Source: Leptothrix discophora (GTDB lineage Bacteria; Pseudomonadota; Gammaproteobacteria; Burkholderiales; Burkholderiaceae_C). From it: a DNA stretch of 64,000 bases. Both the position numbers and the translations under genes were made by a program. Every line of letters starts with the position of its first letter. The first letter of the stretch is position 1. Of this stretch, positions 58,167-64,000 are shown piece after piece. The notes under the pieces were generated by a model. It was not told the origin of the DNA, ran no database searches, and was given only the letters and a program-made list of their open reading frames with translations. The stretch spans positions 1 to 64,000 of the forward strand of contig NZ_JAUZEE010000002.1 in the NCBI RefSeq assembly GCF_030705305.1, in the 5' to 3' direction.

Positions 58167-59090
58167 ATGACCGACGTCACCCAACTGATCGCCCGCGCCG
58201 AAGCCCTGCTCGGCCGCCTCGAAGCCATCTTGCCCGCCCCGGCGCGGGCCCCCGACTGGTCGGCCTCGATCGCCTTCCGCTACCGCAAGCGCGGCGCCAG
58301 CGGCGTCATCGAGCCGGTCCGGCATGTCGGCACGATGCGGCTCGACGCGCTGCAGGAAGTCGACACCCAGAAGGACCGGCTGCGCCGCAACACCGAGCAG
58401 TTCGTGCAGGGCCGGCCGGCCAACAACGTGCTGCTGACCGGCGCGCGCGGCACCGGCAAGAGCTCGCTGATCAAGGCCTGCCTGAACGAGTTCGCCGCAC
58501 AGGGCCTGCGCCTGATCGAGGTCGACAAGGCCGACCTGACCGACCTGCCCGACCTGGTCGACCTGGTGGCCGAACGCAGCGAGCGCTTCATCATCTACTG
58601 CGACGACCTCAGCTTCGACGAGGGCGAGCCGGGCTACAAGGCGCTCAAGTCCATCCTCGACGGCACCGTCGCCCAGGCCAGCGACAACGTGCTGATCTAC
58701 GCCACCAGCAACCGCCGCCACCTGCTGCCCGAGCGCATGAAGGACAACCTCGACGCGACCTACACCGACGACGGCGAGCTGCATCCCGGCGAGGCGGTCG
58801 AGGAGAAGGTCTCGCTGTCGGAGCGCTTCGGCCTGTGGATCAGCTTCTACCCCTTCAGCCAGCGCGAATACCTCGCGATCGTGGCGCAGTGGCTGCGCCA
58901 TTTCGGTCTGGACGAGGCCGGCATCGAGGCCGCGAAGCACGATGCCCTGGTCTGGGCGCTGGAGCGCGGCTCGCGTTCGGGCCGGGTGGCCTTCCAGTTC
59001 GCCCGTGACCATGCCGGCCGCGAACGCGACGGCGCGACGCCGATCCACGCGCCGATCGCCGACTACGTGCGCGGCAACCCGCAGGCCTGA
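58167..59090 (+). CDS. DUF815-family AAA+ ATPase
   Basis: 307 residues. Walker A is GARGTGKSSLIKA (about 92-104), Walker B FIIYCDDLSFD, sensor-like YATSNRRHLLPE; SFYPFSQREYLAIV is typical of DUF815. Function of the family is unknown. A TAAACT 11 bp before the ATG may be a -10 box giving a very short leader. The NUDIX gene follows 5 bp downstream, so they are one operon, as in many Burkholderiales. Confidence 0.9.
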   Translation: MTDVTQLIARAEALLGRLEAILPAPARAPDWSASIAFRYRKRGASGVIEPVRHVGTMRLDALQEVDTQKDRLRRNTEQFVQGRPANNVLLTGARGTGKSSLIKACLNEFAAQGLRLIEVDKADLTDLPDLVDLVAERSERFIIYCDDLSFDEGEPGYKALKSILDGTVAQASDNVLIYATSNRRHLLPERMKDNLDATYTDDGELHPGEAVEEKVSLSERFGLWISFYPFSQREYLAIVAQWLRHFGLDEAGIEAAKHDALVWALERGSRSGRVAFQFARDHAGRERDGATPIHAPIADYVRGNPQA

Positions 59091-59095
59091 GCGCG

Positions 59096-59614
59096 ATGGT
59101 GGACACGAAGACCACCGCATCGCTGGTCGCGCCCGGTGCCGAGGGCCTGCCCGAACGCGCGCCGGTCCACGTCGCCGTCGGCGTGCTGATCGAGCGCGAT
59201 GCCGATGGCCACGAGGGCCGCTTCCTGCTGACCTCGCGGCCCGAGGGCAAGGTCTACGCCGGCTACTGGGAGTTCCCGGGCGGCAAGCTCGAAGCCGGCG
59301 AGAGCGTCGAGCAGGCCTTGCGGCGCGAGTTGCACGAGGAGATCGGCATCGACATCGGCGCGGCCCATGCGTGGCGCGAGATCGAGGTCGACTACCCGCA
59401 CGCGCGGGTCCGGCTGCACTTCTGCAAGGTCTTCGACTGGACCGGCGAGTTCCAGATGCGCGAGGCCCAGACCATGGCCTGGCAGGAACTGCCGGTCGAG
59501 GTCATGCCGGTCCTGCCCGGCACGATCCCGGTGCTGCAGTGGCTGGCCGAGGAACGCGCCCATGCCGGCGCGACCCATCTTCAGCCGAGCGCCGGGCCGC
59601 CCCAAGCCGGCTGA
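59096..59614 (+). CDS. MutT-like NUDIX hydrolase
   Basis: 172 residues. The NUDIX box is complete: GGKLEAGESVEQALRRELHEE. VHVAVGVLIERD and GYWEFPGG are typical of MutT, which removes 8-oxo-dGTP from the nucleotide pool. The substrate is inferred from similarity and from its usual place near yacG and zapD. The C-terminal tail is Pro/Ala-rich. Confidence 0.9.
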   Translation: MVDTKTTASLVAPGAEGLPERAPVHVAVGVLIERDADGHEGRFLLTSRPEGKVYAGYWEFPGGKLEAGESVEQALRRELHEEIGIDIGAAHAWREIEVDYPHARVRLHFCKVFDWTGEFQMREAQTMAWQELPVEVMPVLPGTIPVLQWLAEERAHAGATHLQPSAGPPQAG

Positions 59615-59650
59615 CACCCGCTCGGCGGGTGGCTGCGGCAAGCCGCAGCC
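59615..59650. terminator. Paired hairpins between convergent mutT-like and yacG genes
   Basis: Two adjacent perfect stems: CACCCGC/GCGGGTG (59615-59631, 3-nt loop) and GGCTGCGG/CCGCAGCC (59631-59650, 4-nt loop). They fill the 46-bp convergent gap. No T-run follows on either strand, so efficiency as intrinsic terminators is uncertain. Confidence 0.55.
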
Positions 59651-59660
59651 GGGTGCCCCA

Positions 59661-59873
59661 TCAGTCAGGGACGTCTTCCGCCTTGGGCGGAGGTGCTTCC
59701 ACGCGGTAGTCCTCCGCTGCCCAGGCACCCATGTCGATCTGCTTGCAGCGTTCGCCGCAGAAGGGCCTGAAGGGGTTGTCGCGGCGGAAGACGGTCGGGC
59801 GCCGGCAGGTCGGGCAGGGCACGGTCGGGCCGCTGGCGGCGGGCGGGTTCGGGGCGGGCTTGGGCGTGGTCAT
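59661..59873 (-). CDS. yacG: YacG, zinc-binding DNA gyrase inhibitor
   Basis: 70 residues. The four zinc Cys are in VPCPTCRRPT and RPFCGERCKQIDMG, followed by WAAEDYRVE, all typical of YacG. YacG binds GyrB and blocks DNA binding by gyrase. It follows zapD in the yacG-zapD-coaE-pilD order known from proteobacteria. Confidence 0.95.
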   Translation of the reverse strand: MTTPKPAPNPPAASGPTVPCPTCRRPTVFRRDNPFRPFCGERCKQIDMGAWAAEDYRVEAPPPKAEDVPD

Positions 59874-59910
59874 GGTGTCAGGCCAGGATTCTCGACCCGC
59901 AAGGCGCCGC

Positions 59911-60708
59911 TCAGGCGCAGAGCGAGACCTCGATGGCGACGTCCTCGACCACCGGGCGCAGGCGGCAGTCCGAGTCGGCGCGCATCAGCCGCACCACCAG
60001 CATCAGGCGGTTGCCGCTGAGTTCCGGGACCATGCCCAGCTCGTCGGGCACGTGGACGCGGGCGAGCTGGAAGTTGCGGCCGGCCGGCAGGCTCTGCTGC
60101 AGATGGCCGCCTCGGGCCAGCTGGGTCTGGCGCAGGCCGGACTCCCGCAGCAGGTCCAGCGCGACGGTGCAGGCCTGGGCCAGCGGCTCCAGTGTCGAGA
60201 GCCAGCGCATCAGGTCGCCGCGCCGGGTCTCGGCCGATTCGGACTGCCAGGCCGCGTAGGCCGGCAGGTCGAAGGCGCAGGTGCCGCCGGGGATGCCGAT
60301 GCGGCTGCGCACGCTCATCAGGAAGTCGTTGGCGGTCAGCGCCTGGCCGGCCTTGCCGCTGGTCTGGCCCAGGCGCTGGTGCGCCAGGTCGATGCGGCGG
60401 ATCGCGCGGTCCAGTGCCGACTCGGAGATCGCCGGGTTGCCGCGGTAGCCGGCCAGCGTCTGGCGCTGGCGTTCGAGGTCCTGCAGCAGCTCGAGCTTGA
60501 GGTCGGCGCGCGAGGTCACGTCCATCACCTCGAACAGCGTCGCCAGCGCGTAGTGGTGGTCGATCACGCCGGGGCGCGACACCAGTTCCGACAGCCTCGC
60601 CAGCAGGTGTTCCAGGCGCAGCCAGGTGCGCACGCTCTCGTTGAACGGGTATTCGAAGGTGGACAAGGTGCGGCGGCTTCCGGGCATCGGAGGAGGCTGC
60701 GCGGACAT
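59911..60708 (-). CDS. zapD: ZapD, FtsZ-ring cross-linking protein
   Basis: 265 residues from the ATG at 60708; a GTG at 60735 is the alternative. FEYPFNESVRTWLRLEHLLARL is the conserved N-terminal helix region and the rest is helical, then a beta domain (ELSGNRLMLVVRLMRADSDCRLRPV). ZapD bundles FtsZ filaments through the FtsZ C-terminal peptide. It lies between coaE and yacG on the same strand, 144 bp after coaE. Confidence 0.93.
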   Translation of the reverse strand: MSAQPPPMPGSRRTLSTFEYPFNESVRTWLRLEHLLARLSELVSRPGVIDHHYALATLFEVMDVTSRADLKLELLQDLERQRQTLAGYRGNPAISESALDRAIRRIDLAHQRLGQTSGKAGQALTANDFLMSVRSRIGIPGGTCAFDLPAYAAWQSESAETRRGDLMRWLSTLEPLAQACTVALDLLRESGLRQTQLARGGHLQQSLPAGRNFQLARVHVPDELGMVPELSGNRLMLVVRLMRADSDCRLRPVVEDVAIEVSLCA

Positions 60709-60852
60709 TCCTCGCAGCTGTGGGAATTGTTCCACAGGGCTTCGACCTGAATCGGGGCGATCAGGGAAGTTCCTCGTGCCGATGCGGGGTCTCCCGTGCT
60801 TGGCTTCTACGAAGTTTCCGGATCGAGCACCGTTTTTCGCGACCTTGGAGGC

Positions 60853-61476
60853 TCAGTCGCTGACCCAGCGCGACCAGACCGCGTCGACCTCGGCCTGCAG
60901 CGCCTCCAGGCCGATGCCGTCGTTGAGGATGACCGCGTCGGCAACCGCCCGGCGGGCCTCGCGGCTGGCCTGGGCGGCGATCACCGCGCGGACCTGGGAC
61001 TCGGGCCAGCCGTTGCGCCGCATCACGCGCTCGACCTGGGTCTCGACGCGGCAGTCGACCACCAGAATGCGGTGGACCTGTTCGCGCCAGCGGCCGGACT
61101 CGACCAGCAGCGGCACGTCGAAGACCCGCACCGCATCGGGCGGGCCGGCTGCGGCGCGGGCCTGGGTCAGCTGCCGGATCATCGGGTGCAGGATGGCCTC
61201 CAGCGCGGCCTTGGCGGCTGGATCGGCGAAGACGCGTGCGCGCATGCGGGCCCGGTCCAGCGCACCGTCGGGGCCGACCATGTCGGCGCCGAAGCGCTCG
61301 GCGATCGGTGCCAGCGCGGCGCCGCGGGGTGCGGTCAGTTCGCGGGCCAGCGCGTCGGTGTCGATCACCCACGCGCCGTGCGCGGCCAGCATCGCCGCGA
61401 CGGTGCTCTTGCCGCTGCCGATGCCACCGGTCAGGCCGATGCGCAGCGGGCGATCCGGGATCAGTGCGGCAGCCAC
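60853..61476 (-). CDS. coaE: Dephospho-CoA kinase
   Basis: 207 residues. The P-loop is IGLTGGIGSGKSTVAAML; DTDALARELTAP, DVPLLVESGRW and VVDCRVETQVERVMRRNG are typical. CoaE phosphorylates dephospho-CoA, the last step of CoA synthesis. The only workable start is GTG at 61476, which lies inside the end of pilD (16-bp overlap), so translation is probably coupled. Confidence 0.94.
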   Translation of the reverse strand: MAAALIPDRPLRIGLTGGIGSGKSTVAAMLAAHGAWVIDTDALARELTAPRGAALAPIAERFGADMVGPDGALDRARMRARVFADPAAKAALEAILHPMIRQLTQARAAAGPPDAVRVFDVPLLVESGRWREQVHRILVVDCRVETQVERVMRRNGWPESQVRAVIAAQASREARRAVADAVILNDGIGLEALQAEVDAVWSRWVSD

Positions 61477-62399
61477 CAGCGCAGCAGCTGGGCGCCGAAG
61501 AACATCGATGCGAAGCCTCCGCCGGCCAGGTAGGGGCCGAAGGGGATCGGCACCTCGCGGCGGTGGTTGCGCGCCAGGATCAGGAAGACCCCGACCGCCG
61601 CGCCGACCGCCGAGGCCAGCAGGATGATCGGCAGCAGCTGCGCCACGCCCAGCAGCGCGCCGAGCGCGGCCATCAGCTTGAAGTCGCCCTCGGCCATGCC
61701 GCGCACGCCGCGCAGTGCCGCGTACAGCGTCGTGATGCCCCACAGCGCGCCATAGCCCCACAGCACGCCCAGCGCCGCATCGGCCAGGCCGACGGGGGTC
61801 CAGCCCAGCCAGGCCGACAGCAGGCCCCAGCCCAGCAGCGCATAGGTCAGGCTGTCGGGTAGCAGGGTGGTGTCCAGGTCGATCAGCGCCATCGCGATCA
61901 GCAGCGCGGCGGCCACGCAGTAGACCGCCGTCAGCGGCGTGGGGCCGAAGGTCCAGGCGATCAGGCCGAAGGCGAGCGCCGTGCCGGCCTCGACCAGCGG
62001 GTAGCGTGCGGAGATCGGCGCGCCGCAGGCGGCGCAGCGGGCCCGCAGCAGCAGCCAGCTGACCACCGGGATGTTGTGGAACCAGCGCAGCGTCGTGCCG
62101 CAGGCCGGGCAACGCGAGCGCGGCCGCGACAGCGCCAGCGGCGGCAGGGCTTCCAGCGCGCTGCCAAGCGCCTCGCCGGTCTGGCCGTAGCGGGCCAGCG
62201 CGGCCTCGTCGACCTGGGGGCCGAGCGTGCGCTGCAGCGTCGCGCGGTCCTGCAGCAGCGCCTGCACGTCGGCCAGCCAGAGCCGCTCCATGATCGGCGG
62301 CAGCCGGTGCACGACGACGTTGAGGAAGCTGCCGATGCACAGGCCGATCACGGCCAGCACCGGCACCGAGAGCCAGAGTTCGAGCGGGGGAAGGTTCAT
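61461..62399 (-). CDS. pilD: Type IV prepilin peptidase / N-methyltransferase
   Basis: 312 residues, about eight transmembrane helices. IGLCIGSFLNVVVHRLP is the N-terminal signature. The zinc Cys pairs are CPACG and CAACG. The two catalytic Asp are in IDLDTTLLPD and AEGDFKLMA. PilD cleaves and methylates prepilins. A ~45-residue insert lies between HRLP and the first Cys pair, as in many betaproteobacteria. It lies 24 bp after pilC. Confidence 0.96.
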   Translation of the reverse strand: MNLPPLELWLSVPVLAVIGLCIGSFLNVVVHRLPPIMERLWLADVQALLQDRATLQRTLGPQVDEAALARYGQTGEALGSALEALPPLALSRPRSRCPACGTTLRWFHNIPVVSWLLLRARCAACGAPISARYPLVEAGTALAFGLIAWTFGPTPLTAVYCVAAALLIAMALIDLDTTLLPDSLTYALLGWGLLSAWLGWTPVGLADAALGVLWGYGALWGITTLYAALRGVRGMAEGDFKLMAALGALLGVAQLLPIILLASAVGAAVGVFLILARNHRREVPIPFGPYLAGGGFASMFFGAQLLRWWLPH

Positions 62400-62423
62400 G
62401 CCGGGGAGGTTAGCGGTCCGCCG

Positions 62424-63647
62424 TCAGACCACCTGGCCGAGCTTGAAGATCGGCAGGTACATCGACACCACGATGCCGCCGATGACCGTGCCCAGCACGA
62501 CGATGATGATGGGCTCCATCAGCGTGGACAGGCCCTTGACCGCCTCGTCGACCTCCTGCTCGTAGAAGTCGGCGACCTTGCTGAGCATCTGGTCGAGCGA
62601 GCCGGATTCCTCGCCGATCGAGCTCATCTGCAGCACCATGTTCGGGAACACCTGGGTGGCCTGCATCGCGGTAGTCAGTGCCGCGCCGGTGGCGACGTCG
62701 CGCTGGATGTCTTCGGTGGCTACGGCGAAGACCGCGTTGCCGGCCGCGCCGCCGACCGAGTCGAGCGCCTCGACCAGCGGCACGCCGGCCGCGAACATGG
62801 TCGACAGCGTGCGCGACCAGCGCGCCACCGCCGCCTTGTGCACCAGCGGGCCGAAGATCGGCACCTTGAGCATGGCGCGGTCGACCGCCATCTGGAACTT
62901 CTCGGAGCGGCGCCAGCTCTGCACCGTCATGTAGATCGTCCCGCCGATGCCGCCGAAGATCGCGAACCAGTAGTCGACGAAGAACTCGGACATCGCGATC
63001 ACCGCGAGCGTGGGCGCCGGCAGGTCGGCGCCGAAGGACTTGAAGATGTCCTTGAACGAGGGGATCACGAAGATCATGATCACCGCGATCACCACGAAGG
63101 CCACGACCAGCACGGCGATCGGGTAGATCATGGCCGAGCGGATCTTGTTCTGCAGCTCGATCGTCTTTTCCTGGTAGGTCGCCAGGCGGTCCAGCAGGGT
63201 CTCCAGGATGCCGGCCTGCTCGCCGGCCTCGACCAGGTTGCAGTACAGCGCGTCGAACTGCAGCGGGTGCTTGCGGAAGGCGCCCGACAGGCTGGTGCCG
63301 GTCTCCACGTCGCTGCGGATGTCGGTCAGCATGCGCGTCAGCCGCGGGTTGGAGCTGCCGCGCGAGACGATGTCGAAGGCCTGCAGCAGCGGCACGCCGG
63401 CCTTGAGCATGGTGGCCAGCTGGCGGGTGAAGACGGCGATGTCCTTGCCCTTGATCGACTTGCCGCTGGAGATGCGGCGCTTCCTCACCTTGGTGACCAG
63501 GATGCCCTGGCGCCGCAGGCTGGCGCTGACCATGGCTTCGCCGCCGGCGCGCATCTCGCCCCGCACGGCCTTGCCGTTGCGGTCGCGGCCCTCCCACTCG
63601 TAGACGAAGTCCTTGATCTTCTTGCCTGTTGCGGCGGCTGTGGCCAT
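62424..63647 (-). CDS. pilC: Type IV pilus inner-membrane platform protein
   Basis: 407 residues, GspF family. Two homologous cytoplasmic domains each precede membrane helices: FTRQLATMLKAGVPLLQAF in the first and WSRTLSTMFAAGVPLVEALDS in the second. The final helix has PIIIVVLGTVIGGIVVSMYLPIF. PilC couples the PilB/PilT motors to pilin assembly. GGAG precedes the ATG. pilB lies upstream, pilD downstream. Confidence 0.97.
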   Translation of the reverse strand: MATAAATGKKIKDFVYEWEGRDRNGKAVRGEMRAGGEAMVSASLRRQGILVTKVRKRRISSGKSIKGKDIAVFTRQLATMLKAGVPLLQAFDIVSRGSSNPRLTRMLTDIRSDVETGTSLSGAFRKHPLQFDALYCNLVEAGEQAGILETLLDRLATYQEKTIELQNKIRSAMIYPIAVLVVAFVVIAVIMIFVIPSFKDIFKSFGADLPAPTLAVIAMSEFFVDYWFAIFGGIGGTIYMTVQSWRRSEKFQMAVDRAMLKVPIFGPLVHKAAVARWSRTLSTMFAAGVPLVEALDSVGGAAGNAVFAVATEDIQRDVATGAALTTAMQATQVFPNMVLQMSSIGEESGSLDQMLSKVADFYEQEVDEAVKGLSTLMEPIIIVVLGTVIGGIVVSMYLPIFKLGQVV

Positions 63648-63723
63648 CGTTACTCCGTGAGCCTGTGCGTGCGGGTCGTCGTCGGGGGGGCGGGCGGCGG
63701 TTCGGTGTCAGCGGGCCGGGGCC

Positions 63724-64000
63724 TCACTGGTTGGTCACCGAGATCACTTCCTCGAGCGTGGTGTGGCCGTGCCGCACCTTGACGAGACCGGATTGCCGCA
63801 GGTCGCGCACGCCCTCCCGTGCGGCCTGTTCGGCGATGTCGAGGGCGGTGCCCTCGCCCAGGATCACCCGCTGGATCGGCTCGGTGATCGGCATGACCTG
63901 GTAGATGCCGACGCGGCCGCGGTAGCCGTTGCTGCAGGCCGAGCAGCCGACCGCCTTGTACGGCTTCCAGCTGCCGTCGACGTCCTCGGGCTTGAAGCCG
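63724..64000 (-). CDS. pilB: Type IV pilus assembly ATPase PilB, C-terminal fragment
   Basis: The last ~91 residues; the gene runs off the right edge. The visible part has two Cys of the zinc-binding tetracysteine region (GCSACSNGYRGRVGIYQVM) and the end LRQSGLVKVRHGHTTLEEV, typical of PilB/GspE. PilB powers pilus extension. Order pilB-pilC-pilD is the usual one. Confidence 0.93.
   Translation of the reverse strand, partial: GFKPEDVDGSWKPYKAVGCSACSNGYRGRVGIYQVMPITEPIQRVILGEGTALDIAEQAAREGVRDLRQSGLVKVRHGHTTLEEVISVTNQ

Overview
The window is chromosomal DNA from a high-GC betaproteobacterium of the order Burkholderiales. The protein sequences and gene order (recA-recX-sucC, gatCA beside mreBCD, a full mraZ-to-lpxC cluster, argB-nucleotidase-slmA, yacG-zapD-coaE-pilDCB) fit the Leptothrix/Sphaerotilus/Ideonella/Rubrivivax group best. 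The genus is an inference. No tRNA, rRNA, insertion sequence, prophage or CRISPR array is visible. Almost everything is housekeeping DNA; the odd features lie inside and between these genes.

Layout. 1-2230: start of sucC, then recX and recA (minus), with a recA-recX hairpin and a LexA-type box at recA. 2320-4626: an OmpR-type response regulator and a TctE/QseC-like sensor kinase that has Gln at the phospho-acceptor His position. 4603-10514 (minus): the cell-shape operon mreB-mreC-mreD-mrdA-rodA. 10889-12710: gatC-gatA, without gatB next to them. 12719-21453: accessory genes: a WYL regulator, a TfoX C-terminal domain protein, two VOC proteins (one internally shortened), a YegD-like Hsp70, a FecR/DUF6600 protein, DMT and Bcr/CflA transporters and a periplasmic alpha-carbonic anhydrase. 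21454-41434: two hairpins, a promoter with MraZ boxes, then mraZ-rsmH-ftsL-ftsI-murE-murF-mraY-murD-ftsW-murG-murC-ddlB-ftsQ-ftsA-ftsZ, a strong terminator, and lpxC with its own promoter-like site.

41445-47683 holds a small membrane protein gene and, on the minus strand, dusB-fis-purH-ruvC followed by a PAS-GAF-GGDEF-EAL gene. 47877-55478 holds a YqaA-like gene, a hypothetical gene, an unpartnered TpsB-type transporter with an unusual N-terminus, an M32 carboxypeptidase, an outer-membrane barrel of unknown function and a CusF-like protein. 55639-59614 is argB, a HAD pyrimidine nucleotidase, slmA, a DUF815 ATPase and a NUDIX hydrolase. 59661-64000 (minus) is pilB (partial)-pilC-pilD-coaE-zapD-yacG.

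How the genes work together. Within 64 kb sit the elongasome genes (MreBCD, PBP2, RodA), the whole cytoplasmic and lipid-linked peptidoglycan precursor pathway (MurC-G, MraY, Ddl), the divisome core (FtsL, I, W, Q, A, Z), two FtsZ regulators (SlmA, ZapD) and LpxC, the committed step of lipid A synthesis. Translation coupling by 1-11 nt overlaps runs unbroken from rsmH to ddlB.

I did not find a clearly new multi-gene system. The most unusual observations are: the His-to-Gln change in the sensor kinase; a roughly 125-residue acidic, Ala/Asp/Pro-rich insert in MurD; an MraZ operator whose last repeat contains the proposed GTG start codon of mraZ; Ser for Pro in the MurE substrate-recognition motif; an ESPR-like leader with a hexanucleotide repeat on a TpsB transporter; and perfect palindromes embedded in the 5' coding ends of ddlB and the nucleotidase gene.
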